Source: Gephyromycinifex aptenodytis (lineage in GTDB: Bacteria > Actinomycetota > Actinomycetes > Actinomycetales > Dermatophilaceae). Taken from it: DNA of 64,000 nt. Shown one piece after another: positions 55,418 through 64,000 of the stretch; the first letter of the stretch is position 1, and every line of letters begins with the position of its first letter. Location: assembly GCF_012277275.1 (NCBI RefSeq), contig NZ_CP051155.1, forward strand, positions 1 to 64,000, written 5' to 3'. The notes under the pieces were generated by a model that worked only from the letters and a program-made list of their open reading frames with translations, had not been told where the DNA came from and ran no database searches. Made by a program: the position numbers and the translations under genes.

Positions 55418-56604
55418 TCACCTTCCTGGTCGGCCCACGGTAGCGACAGACAGACCAGATAGCGGCCCTGTTCGGTGCCGTGTTGCAGAGAACCGCCGGT
55501 CAGCTCGGCGCGCTCAGCCAGGCCCAACAGGCCGACCCCGGCCCCGGGCGGCGGTTGCACAGCGCTCTCGGCGAGTGGGTTGGAGACCTGCATCCGCAGC
55601 TGCCCACCGGGGTGCCCGTCGATGGTGACTGTCACCGGCGTCCCCGGGGCGTGCTTGCGGGCGTTGGTCAGACATTCCTGCACGCCTCGATAGGCGTGGC
55701 GCCCGGTTGTGGTGGGGACCTGCGAGGGGTCGATGTGCAACTGCAGATCGATGCTTTGACCTGCGGCGCGGGCTTGAGTGATGAGTTCGCTCAGATCCGA
55801 CAACGTCGGCTGCGGCGGCTCCAAACCGCCGGTGGTGCGGGTAGGCGCCGCACGCAGCACACCGAGCACCTCGCGTAGGTCGGTCAGGGCGCGGTGGGCG
55901 TTCTCCTGCACCAAGTGGGCTGTTTCCCGAGTCTGTTCTGGCCCCAGGTCCTCCCGGTAGGCCAGCGCCCCGGCGTGCAGCGCGACCAGCGAAATCCGGT
56001 GCGCCAGAACGTCGTGCATCTCCCGTGCGATGCGGGACCGTTCGTTGACGCGCGCCTGCTCGATGCGCAGTAGTTGCTCGCGCTCGGCCGTCTCGGCTCG
56101 GTCACGCAAGGACGCCAGAAGATCACGCCGGGCCCCCAGATAGAACCCGAGGGCGGTGACCAGGGTGTTCAGGATGACCCCGAACAGCAGGACTTCCCAC
56201 AACGTGACATCGTCTGCGCCCGGTGTCGGGATCCACCATTCGTAGGCGCTGCCAGCCAGCGTCGCCAGGATGACGACCAGCGTGGAGGGCCACACTCGGC
56301 GGTGCGTGGCCAACGAGATCGTGGCAAAAACCCACGATCCGAAAGCCATCGCGGAAACCATCAACAGCAGCGACAACGCGGCCGCCGCGGCCAGCGGCGC
56401 GCGACGGCGCAGCGGCAGTAGGCCCACCGCCAGGGTCCCCAGAATCAGGTCGAGGAAGACCCGGAACTCGATCGTCGGGGAGATCACTTCGGGCTCCGGC
56501 GGCAACACCAGCGCCCAGGCACTCAGCCCCAGGAGCAGCGCCGCCGCGTATTTGGCCACGGTGCCCAACCAGGGTGGGGCAGCGGGTCGGGCGAACGTGT
56601 CCAT
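55414..56604 (-). CDS. Two-component sensor histidine kinase (HisKA_3/DesK-like)
   Basis: A 396-residue kinase. The N-terminal about 160 residues hold four or five membrane helices with no sizeable external domain. A coiled linker follows, then the dimerisation motif REMHDVLAHRISLVALH with phospho-acceptor H197. The ATPase domain has an N-box around ECLTNARKHA and the G-box GVGLLGLAERAELTGG. Genes upstream (binding lipoprotein, 81 nt away) and downstream (response regulator, overlapping) are on the same strand. Confidence 0.92.
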   Translation of the reverse strand: MDTFARPAAPPWLGTVAKYAAALLLGLSAWALVLPPEPEVISPTIEFRVFLDLILGTLAVGLLPLRRRAPLAAAAALSLLLMVSAMAFGSWVFATISLATHRRVWPSTLVVILATLAGSAYEWWIPTPGADDVTLWEVLLFGVILNTLVTALGFYLGARRDLLASLRDRAETAEREQLLRIEQARVNERSRIAREMHDVLAHRISLVALHAGALAYREDLGPEQTRETAHLVQENAHRALTDLREVLGVLRAAPTRTTGGLEPPQPTLSDLSELITQARAAGQSIDLQLHIDPSQVPTTTGRHAYRGVQECLTNARKHAPGTPVTVTIDGHPGGQLRMQVSNPLAESAVQPPPGAGVGLLGLAERAELTGGSLQHGTEQGRYLVCLSLPWADQEGE

Positions 56605-56685
56605 GTGGGCAGCCTACGAAGCACGTGCCAGCGGCTACGACCCGCTGGGGTCGATGACGGCACCTACTTGGGTAGGGGTCGCGGG

Positions 56686-58350
56686 TCAGCCGCGGTGGAT
56701 CTGGGTGTAGATCGGCACCCCGAAGACGTCGGTGCGCATCCCGGTGACCCCGGTGCCGTAGGCGGCGGTCGCGTTCAACGTCCACAGCGGCACCACGGGC
56801 AGATCGTGCAGCACGATGGTTTCGGCTTGGACGTAGGCGCCGACTTTTTCCGACAGCGGAACCTCACGGGCGTGTGTCAGCGCCATCAGCGCTCGAGGGT
56901 CGGCATAACCGGAGTCGTTGCCGGCGGCCCCGGCGATGAAACGCGGTGCCAAGAAACTCTCCAACGCCGGGTAGTCCATTTGGTACACCTGCACGTAGGG
57001 ACCCGGTTCTTGCCCGGTGGCGACAGCTTCCTGCAGCGCCGGCAGGGTGGGGTAGGGGCGTGGCTCGCAGCGAATCCCCAGCGCTGCGGTAACCCCAGCG
57101 CACACTTCGTCGACCCATGGGGCGTGCCCGGCGTCACTGTTGAAGGCCAGGGTCAACTCGGTGGGGGCGCTGCGAGAGGTGGCTAGCGCGGTAGCCGCGC
57201 CTGCCGGGTCGGCGGTGCACAGGGCGCCGCACAGGGAACGTGAATAGCCTTCAACGACGGGGGCAGCCAGGTCAGTGGCCGGTACCCGTGTGTCCGCGAA
57301 GACGGTCGTGGCGATCTCGGAGCGGTCGATGGACATCGACAGGGCCTGGCGCGCGGCCAACCCGGCAGCGCCGCCCCAGCCACGGGCGCGAGTGGGCACC
57401 ACAATCCCCACCGTGCGCCCCACCGGCTGGTTGATCGCGCGTTCCCCCAACTCGGTGCGGTAGGTGGGCAGGTCGCTCAGCGGCAGGTCATCCAGGACGT
57501 CCAGCGCCCCGGAATCCAGGTCCCGACGGGCGGCGTCCAGGTCTGCGTAGAGCCGAAAGTCGATGCCGGTGTTCGTCGCCGGGTCTGCGCCGGCGTAGGC
57601 GCTGCTCGGGCGCAGCCTGAGGGTGTCGGCCTGCTGCCAGCCCTCGGTGAGCAGGTACGGGCCGTTCCCGATCGGCTTGTCGGTGAAGGCCTGCGGATCG
57701 GTGAAGGCAACCCGCGGCAGCGGCGCGAACGCTTGATGGCCGAGCCGGTCGGTGAACCCGGGTTGGGGTGTGCGCAACCGGATGGTGAACGTGCGCTCGT
57801 CCAGGACGCGCAGCCCGCTCAGGCGAGGTTCGTGCCGGGGGCCGCCCGAGTCGGATGTAGATGCGGCACCAGGCTCATCCTGGCTCTGCCCGGTGGGGGT
57901 GTCGGCCCCAAGGATCGGGGAGAACAGCCACCGGTGCACGTGCGCGGGATCGGGCGCGGCGGCCAGACTCCAGGCGTCCACGAACGATGCCGCAGTGACG
58001 GGTTCGCCGTTGCTGAACCGCCAACCGGAGGCGAGGCGAACCCGGAAGAACTGGTCGTCCGTGGTCTCGATCGATTCGGCCACCTCGTTCACGGCCTTGC
58101 CTTTGGCGTCGTAGCGCAGCAGTCCGCGAAAGAGCAGGGCCGTGATGCGCGAACCGTAGGGGTCATCGACACGGGCCGGGTGCAGGTCGCGGGTGAACTC
58201 GCGGGCGTTGACCACGATCGGGGCGTTACTCGGGCGGGTGGTGGTGGCCGCCGGCGGGGCCGGTTCAGGCGCGCAGCCGGTGGCTAGCGTCATTGTCGAG
58301 ATCACCGCTGCGCCGGCCATGGCGAGGAAGCGGGTGCGCGCGCGTCGCAT
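56686..58350 (-). CDS. Orphan family 5 substrate-binding lipoprotein
   Basis: A 554-residue exported lipoprotein. The signal peptide ends in LATGC with lipidated C26. Family 5 motifs include [27 protein letters not shown] and [15 protein letters not shown]. It resembles the peptide-binding protein at 43592-45250 throughout (for example KKPIGAGPYQVES there), so the two are paralogues. No permease or ATPase genes are adjacent; a histidine kinase and response regulator follow in the same direction. It may supply a transporter encoded elsewhere or act with the sensor kinase. Confidence 0.88.
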   Translation of the reverse strand: MRRARTRFLAMAGAAVISTMTLATGCAPEPAPPAATTTRPSNAPIVVNAREFTRDLHPARVDDPYGSRITALLFRGLLRYDAKGKAVNEVAESIETTDDQFFRVRLASGWRFSNGEPVTAASFVDAWSLAAAPDPAHVHRWLFSPILGADTPTGQSQDEPGAASTSDSGGPRHEPRLSGLRVLDERTFTIRLRTPQPGFTDRLGHQAFAPLPRVAFTDPQAFTDKPIGNGPYLLTEGWQQADTLRLRPSSAYAGADPATNTGIDFRLYADLDAARRDLDSGALDVLDDLPLSDLPTYRTELGERAINQPVGRTVGIVVPTRARGWGGAAGLAARQALSMSIDRSEIATTVFADTRVPATDLAAPVVEGYSRSLCGALCTADPAGAATALATSRSAPTELTLAFNSDAGHAPWVDEVCAGVTAALGIRCEPRPYPTLPALQEAVATGQEPGPYVQVYQMDYPALESFLAPRFIAGAAGNDSGYADPRALMALTHAREVPLSEKVGAYVQAETIVLHDLPVVPLWTLNATAAYGTGVTGMRTDVFGVPIYTQIHRG

Positions 58351-58482
58351 CGGCTACCTCCGGGTGGCTTCGAGTGGCTGCAAGGTGGTTTCGGGTGGGC
58401 GGCTACCCCCACCTTGCCACGCGCGCCGCCACCGGATGGTTCCCTCGGGCAGACGGGCACGAGGCCAGGGCCAGCGACCGCT

Positions 58483-58488
58483 AGACTG
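58483..58488 (+). promoter_or_regulatory. Putative efp -10 box
   Basis: TAGACT in the 238-bp space between the divergent binding-protein gene and efp. It would give a leader of roughly 95 nt. Confidence 0.4.
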
Positions 58489-58588
58489 GCGCAAGTTTCC
58501 GCCGTGTTCCGATTCGCGGCGGCGCACGCGGCCGGGCATCAGCGACGTGCCGCGTGAGAACCCACCGTCGAGACGAGGACAGACCCGC

Positions 58589-59149
58589 GTGGCCACAACG
58601 AACGACCTCAAGAACGGCATGGTGCTCAAGCTCGAGGGCCAGCTGTGGACCGTCATCGAGTTCCAGCACGTCAAGCCCGGCAAAGGCCCAGCCTTCGTAC
58701 GTACCAAGCTGAAGAACGTCATGAGCGGTAAGACGATCGACAAGACGTTCAACGCTGGCACCAAGGTCGAGACGAGCAACGTCGACAAGCGCACGATGCA
58801 GTACCTGTACAAGGACGGCGACGACTTCGTCTTCATGGACGGCAAGACCTTCGACCAGGTCACGGTGGCTGCGGCTGTCGTGGGCGAGGCCGAGAAGTTC
58901 ATGTTGGAGAACCAAGAGGCTGTCGTGGCAACGCACGAGGGCACCCCGCTGTTCGTGGAGCTGCCGGCCTCGGTCGAGCTGACCATCACCTTCACCGAGC
59001 CCGGCCTGCAGGGCGACCGCTCCACCGGCGGGACCAAGCCGGCCACGTTGGAGACCGGCGCCCAGATCGCGGTGCCGCTCTTCCTCGAGCAAGGCACCAA
59101 GGTCAAGGTCGACACTCGCGACGGTAGCTACCTCGGTCGCGTCAACTGA
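58589..59149 (+). CDS. efp: Elongation factor P
   Basis: A 186-residue translation factor that relieves ribosome stalling at polyproline stretches. The KOW-like N-domain and two OB domains are complete. The tip loop is [11 protein letters not shown], with Lys in a PGKGP context, the form described in actinobacteria that works without Lys modification. Start GTG 58589, with GAGGAC about 9 nt upstream; the open frame upstream is antisense to the lipoprotein gene. The stop shares a base with the nusB start. Confidence 0.95.
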   Translation: MATTNDLKNGMVLKLEGQLWTVIEFQHVKPGKGPAFVRTKLKNVMSGKTIDKTFNAGTKVETSNVDKRTMQYLYKDGDDFVFMDGKTFDQVTVAAAVVGEAEKFMLENQEAVVATHEGTPLFVELPASVELTITFTEPGLQGDRSTGGTKPATLETGAQIAVPLFLEQGTKVKVDTRDGSYLGRVN

Positions 59150-59718
59150 TGGGCCAGGGGCGCCTGCCCAGCGACGATGGGGCTGAACGGGAGCTCGACG
59201 CCGAATGGGGCGATGGCGGTGCAGAGTTGCCGCTGCCGCAGGGGGTGCCGCAGGACGCGGTGCGCCAGGAGCGCCCGGCCGCCCGCAGTGATCGAGGTCT
59301 GCTCACCTCCGCTCGTAGCAAGGCGCGTCGCGCGGCAGTGGAGTTGCTCTTCGAGGCTGAGCAGCGCGGCCTGAACGCGGGCGTTCTGGTCGAACAGCGA
59401 ATCGCCGCCCCGACCACCCAGACGCCGCTGCGCCAGTACACGATCGACATCGTGCGCGGTGTGGTGGCGTCGTGGGCAACCATCGAGGAGATCATCGCGA
59501 CGTACAGCCGTGGTTGGCAGATCTCGCGCATGCCTGCCGTCGACCGGGCGATCCTTCGGGTCGCCACCTGGGAGATCATCCATAACGATGATGTGCCGGC
59601 GGCGGTCGCTGTCTCCGAAGCAGCCACGATCGCCAAGGTGCTCTCCACGGATGAGTCCCCGGCTTTCGTCAACGGCCTGCTCTCGCGAATCGCAGAGGTT
59701 GCACCCACCCTGCGTTGA
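59149..59718 (+). CDS. nusB: Transcription antitermination factor NusB
   Basis: A 189-residue protein that binds boxA RNA with NusE and supports rrn antitermination. The helical NusB fold begins at SKARRAAVELLFEAEQRG (about residue 56) and ends VNGLLSRIAEVAPTL. The first roughly 50 residues are a non-conserved, charged extension; a later non-ATG start is possible, but the ATG at 59149 is coupled to efp (TGATG). Confidence 0.9.
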   Translation: MGQGRLPSDDGAERELDAEWGDGGAELPLPQGVPQDAVRQERPAARSDRGLLTSARSKARRAAVELLFEAEQRGLNAGVLVEQRIAAPTTQTPLRQYTIDIVRGVVASWATIEEIIATYSRGWQISRMPAVDRAILRVATWEIIHNDDVPAAVAVSEAATIAKVLSTDESPAFVNGLLSRIAEVAPTLR

Positions 59719-59737
59719 GCACCCGCTGTGAACGGCA

Positions 59738-59778
59738 GCAACCGCGCCGGTATCCGATGAGGATGCCGGCGCGGTTGC
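59738..59778 (+). terminator. efp-nusB terminator hairpin
   Basis: An 18-bp stem with one G-U pair: GCAACCGCGCCGGTATCC (59738-59755) and GGATGCCGGCGCGGTTGC (59761-59778), loop GATGA, 19 nt after the nusB stop. Confidence 0.85.
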
Positions 59779-59900
59779 GTCCTATCGGTCAGTCCGTTGC
59801 CACCGTGCCGGTTCGACTCGCGTCGCCGCAGGCACCGGTCGAGCAGCAGGCCGGTGACCGATCCAGACCTGGGCGGGTTCAGCCGGACCTGGTTGCGGTG

Positions 59901-60878
59901 TCAGTCCGCCAGCGGGCGCCGGCGCAGGATCGAGGCCAGCACCGCCCCGGAGAGGTTGTGCCACACCGAGAACACCGCGCCGGGCAGCGCCGCCATCGGG
60001 CTGACGTACGTGGCAGCCAGCGTCGTCGCCAACCCGGAGTTCTGCATTCCCACCTCGACGGCGGTGGTGCGGCACGCAGCCTCACGCTGACCGGTGGCCT
60101 TGGCCACGCCGTAACCGAGGGCATAACCTGCCACGTTGTGCAGCACGACGGCCAGCAGCACGATGCCCGCCGCGGAGGCGATCTTGTCCGCGGAACCGGC
60201 CACGACGGCCATCACCACACCGGTGATTCCGGCGACCGATAGCCACGGCAGAGCCGGCAAGACCTTCTCCACCACGGACGGGACCAGGACCCGTAGGAGC
60301 AGTCCCGCGATGACCGGGACGAGCACCATCTTCACGATCGACAGCGCCATCGCGCCGCCGGAGACGTCGAGGCGCTCGCCGGCCAGCGCCAAGGCCAACA
60401 TCGGGGTGAGCAACGGGGCCAGCAGCGTCGATATCGAGGTCATGGTGACGGAGAGGGCGACATCCCCCTTGGCCAGGTAGGTGACCACGTTGGAGGAGGT
60501 GCCGCCGGGGGCGCAGCCGACGAGGATCACGCCCACTGCCAGTTCGGGTGGCAGCCGCAGCGCCGCGGCGATCGCCCACCCGAGCACCGGCATCAGGCCG
60601 TATTGTGCGACGACCCCGATCACCACCGGCAACGGCCGGCGGATGACGAGCAGGAAATCGGGTGGGGTCAGCGTGAGACCCATGGCGAACATGATGATTC
60701 CCAGCAGGGTGGGGACCCACGGCCCGAGCGCTGGGGCGATGGGGCCGGGCAGCAGGTAGGCCAGCGCTGCCCCGAGCAGGACCAGCAGCGGGAAGATCGT
60801 GACAGCCATCCGTGCCTGCCGCTCTTCCTTTGCGGCGAGGGTGGCGAGAGCAGTAGGCGGCTGCGAGGGGGCGGTCAT
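59901..60878 (-). CDS. BASS (bile acid:sodium symporter) family transporter
   Basis: A 325-residue membrane protein with nine or ten helices. Family features include FAMGLTLTPPDFLLVIRRP, VGVILVGCAPGGTSSNVVTY in the sodium-site crossover and EVGMQNSGLATTLA near the end. The ATG at 60878 places the first helix at a normal distance; ATG 60905 is an alternative, and neither has a strong ribosome site. Substrate unknown; bacterial members carry organic anions such as pantoate or pyruvate-like acids. Confidence 0.87.
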   Translation of the reverse strand: MTAPSQPPTALATLAAKEERQARMAVTIFPLLVLLGAALAYLLPGPIAPALGPWVPTLLGIIMFAMGLTLTPPDFLLVIRRPLPVVIGVVAQYGLMPVLGWAIAAALRLPPELAVGVILVGCAPGGTSSNVVTYLAKGDVALSVTMTSISTLLAPLLTPMLALALAGERLDVSGGAMALSIVKMVLVPVIAGLLLRVLVPSVVEKVLPALPWLSVAGITGVVMAVVAGSADKIASAAGIVLLAVVLHNVAGYALGYGVAKATGQREAACRTTAVEVGMQNSGLATTLAATYVSPMAALPGAVFSVWHNLSGAVLASILRRRPLAD

Positions 60879-60936
60879 GGCTTTTGTTCTAACTGAGGTG
60901 CTCATTGAGTGAGACGAATGGTCACATTTCGAGACA

Positions 60937-60973
60937 GTAAGGGCGCGCATGCCGCAGGCACACGCGCCCTTAC
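60937..60973 (-). terminator. Terminator of the glutamate-synthase-like gene
   Basis: Arms GTAAGGGCGCG (60937-60947) and CGCGCCCTTAC (60963-60973) enclose a small inner stem TGCC/GGCA. It lies 14 nt beyond the stop of the minus-strand gene. Confidence 0.75.
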
Positions 60974-60987
60974 CGGACTGCAATGGG

Positions 60988-62583
60988 CTACTTAACGGGG
61001 CTCTCCATCTGCCCGGCCGGGATCTCATCCTCGACGACCTCTTCGTCGTTGTTGAGGCTGTCCATGATCCGAACCAGCTCATCCATGTCGGCCTGGGAGG
61101 GATGACCCCAGCCGGGTTCGTAGCCCGCGACTTCCCGAAGGGAAACGCCTCTGGTCTGTCCGTAGAAGATTTCAATGTCTTCGGTGTCGACCAAGGCGGG
61201 GTGGGCGACCCCGGTGGACTCGGCCACCTTGAGCAGATCTCGCCGCAAGGTCTGGATGTAGCGAGCGTTCCGTTCGGCCTTGAGTTCGGGATCCAGGCTG
61301 CGCGCCAGCCACGGATTCTGCGTCGCCACCCCGGTCGGGCACTGGCCGGTGTGGCATTTCTGCGTCTGCAGACACCCGATGGCCAGCATGGCCTCGCGCG
61401 CGATGTTGATCATGTCCACGCCCAGCGCGAACGCGACCATGGCGTTGTCGGGCAGACCGAGCTTGCCTGACCCGATGAAGACCACGGAATCGGTCAGGCC
61501 GGCGCGGGCGAAGATCGAATAGACGCGGGCGAAACCGGTCTGGAAGGGCATCGAGACGCTGTCGCTGAACACCATCGGGGCAGCCCCGGTGCCGCCTTCG
61601 CCGCCGTCGATGGTGATGAAGTCCACGCCCCGGGTCCCGTCGCGCATCGCCTGCGCCAGGTCCTCCCAGAATGAGAGGTCGCCGACCGCCGACTTCACCC
61701 CGACCGGAAGACCGGTCGCCTCGGCGAGGGTCTCCACCCAGTCCAGCATCGAGTCGACGTCGTGGAAGGCCGTGTGTCGCGAGGGGCTGATGCAGTCCTG
61801 ACCCTGGGGGATACCGCGGATCTCGGAGATCTCCGGGGTCACCTTCGCCGCAGGCAGCACCCCGCCCAGGCCCGGCTTGGCGCCTTGGCTGAGCTTGATC
61901 TCGAGCGCGCGCACCGGAGCGGATTCGACGATGGCGACGAGCTTGTCGAGATCGAAGTTGCCATCCTCGTCACGGCAACCGAAGTAGGCAGTTCCGATCT
62001 GCAGGATGAGGTCACCACCCTTGCGGTGGTGCAGCGAGAGGCCACCCTCACCGGTGTTGTGCAGGCAACCGGCGATAGCCGCGCCGGCGTTCAACGCCGC
62101 GATCGCCGGCGCCGACAGGCTGCCGTAGCTCATCGCCGAGACGTTGACGATCGAAGCGGGCCGAAAAGCCTTGCGGCGCCCGCGGGCCGCCCCCATGACT
62201 TTCGCGCACGGCAACGCCGCGTCGTGGTGGCTGTGGGCGGCCCCTGAACGTGGCGCGTGGGCGGAGAAGGTCCGATGTTTGATGATCGGGTAGCCCTCGA
62301 GGTGCTCCATGTCGTTGTCGGTCCCGAACCCGAAGTAGGTGTTCAGACCCTTGGCGGAGCTGTAGATGTAGCGCCGCTGGTCCCGGCTGAACGGCCGCTC
62401 TTCGTCGTTGCCGGCGACGATGTACTGCCGCAGCTCCGGTCCGATCGTCTCGACGAAATAGCGCCCATGACCGAGAACCGGGAAGGCGCGCAAAAGAGAG
62501 TGCTTCTTTTGAAAAACGTCGTGGAGGGCGACCCCGGCTACCGCTGCGACGGGCAGGCTCCACCATGCGCGTGTTGAACTCAT
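60988..62583 (-). CDS. FMN-binding glutamate synthase family protein
   Basis: A 531-residue protein related to the FMN/synthase domain of glutamate synthase (GltB), standing alone without amidotransferase or GltD. An N-terminal hydrophobic segment (WWSLPVAAVAGVALHDV) suggests membrane attachment. FMN-site features include VNVSAMSYGSLSAPAIAALN, LSQGAKPGLGGVLPAAKV, FITIDGGEGGTGAAP and IGSGKLG. The Cys cluster CLQTQKCHTGQCPTGVA probably binds a 3Fe-4S cluster. Biochemical role of these stand-alone proteins is uncertain. Confidence 0.88.
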   Translation of the reverse strand: MSSTRAWWSLPVAAVAGVALHDVFQKKHSLLRAFPVLGHGRYFVETIGPELRQYIVAGNDEERPFSRDQRRYIYSSAKGLNTYFGFGTDNDMEHLEGYPIIKHRTFSAHAPRSGAAHSHHDAALPCAKVMGAARGRRKAFRPASIVNVSAMSYGSLSAPAIAALNAGAAIAGCLHNTGEGGLSLHHRKGGDLILQIGTAYFGCRDEDGNFDLDKLVAIVESAPVRALEIKLSQGAKPGLGGVLPAAKVTPEISEIRGIPQGQDCISPSRHTAFHDVDSMLDWVETLAEATGLPVGVKSAVGDLSFWEDLAQAMRDGTRGVDFITIDGGEGGTGAAPMVFSDSVSMPFQTGFARVYSIFARAGLTDSVVFIGSGKLGLPDNAMVAFALGVDMINIAREAMLAIGCLQTQKCHTGQCPTGVATQNPWLARSLDPELKAERNARYIQTLRRDLLKVAESTGVAHPALVDTEDIEIFYGQTRGVSLREVAGYEPGWGHPSQADMDELVRIMDSLNNDEEVVEDEIPAGQMESPVK

Positions 62584-62745
62584 GCGCGAAGTCTGCCGCT
62601 TATGAGGTCACTAGGGGCAGCTTGGAGACCACATATTCGCCGACGTCAGGGTCCCGAACGGTGAATCGTCAGGCGTTCGCCTCGGGCCTGCGGGCCATCA
62701 CCGGGGATTTGCGGCTCGGCGCCGCTGCTCATGCCGGGACGGTCG
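62584..62745. other. Intergenic region upstream of the glutamate-synthase-like gene
   Basis: About 160 bp between the pgi terminator and the next minus-strand gene. It should contain that gene's promoter, but I see no convincing -10/-35 pair. Confidence 0.4.
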
Positions 62746-62778
62746 CGGTGGAGATCAGCAGCGCGCTGACCTCCACCG
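62746..62778 (-). terminator. pgi terminator hairpin
   Basis: Arms 62746-62759 and 62765-62778 form a 14-bp stem in the minus-strand RNA (one G-U pair) with a 5-nt loop, 10 nt after the pgi stop. Confidence 0.7.
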
Positions 62779-62787
62779 CGGGGGTCC

Positions 62788-64000
<1,213 letters not shown>

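Overview
The window is a high-GC actinobacterial chromosome segment. The 16S/23S signatures, in particular the h44 stretch beginning at 1440 and the large actinobacterial insertion in 23S domain III, together with the gene order, fit the Micrococcales, probably the Dermatophilaceae/Dermacoccaceae/Intrasporangiaceae neighbourhood. The family placement is an inference. There is no tRNA, CRISPR array, insertion sequence or phage gene in the window.

Region 1 (1-5,364) is a complete 16S-23S-5S operon without spacer tRNAs. It has a clear long processing stem around 23S and a strong hairpin after 5S. Region 2 (5,478-15,680) is a co-directional block: a TPR protein with a long Arg/Asp-rich repeat tail, a HAD-IIA phosphatase, a Pro-rich small protein, tlyA, NAD kinase, recN, pyrG and a Nudix hydrolase. 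This matches the mycobacterial Rv1691-Rv1700 order, except that nothing lies between recN and pyrG, where steA and mctB/steB normally sit. Region 3 (15,688-20,434) holds a PatB/MalY-type aminotransferase (convergent), an alpha/beta hydrolase, a YchJ-like SEC-C protein and aspS, which ends in a perfect hairpin.

Region 4 (20,435-35,773) is accessory. It begins with about 560 bp of unassigned DNA, then a complete type I restriction-modification locus (hsdM-hsdS-hsdR) with visibly lower GC in hsdS. Next is a tight three-gene operon, YgiB-like protein / glutathionylspermidine-synthase-like ATP-grasp / DUF350 membrane protein, which I consider the most promising poorly described system here. A small membrane protein, a HAD phosphatase, a GNAT enzyme, a membrane-anchored BAAT-like hydrolase, an O-antigen-ligase-like protein and rarA follow. 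Region 5 (35,868-45,250, minus strand) is devoted to peptide use: a tricorn protease with all catalytic residues, and a Dpp/Opp-type ABC importer (binding protein, two permeases, two ATPases) punctuated by hairpins.

Region 6 (45,251-59,778) is a housekeeping block: alaS-ruvX-mltG-aroE-aroC-aroK-aroB and, further on, efp-nusB. A minus-strand operon (peptide-type binding lipoprotein, histidine kinase, response regulator) is inserted between aroB and efp. Region 7 (59,901-64,000, minus strand) has a BASS-family transporter, an FMN glutamate-synthase-like protein and the 3' part of pgi, cut by the window edge.

Points that cross gene boundaries: (i) the TlyA target C1409 in 16S is an A here, paired with U1491, while the 23S target C1920 is intact; (ii) several genes have a TANNNT box 6-8 bases before the start codon, suggesting leaderless mRNAs; (iii) two paralogous family-5 binding proteins occur, one with its transporter and one beside a two-component system.
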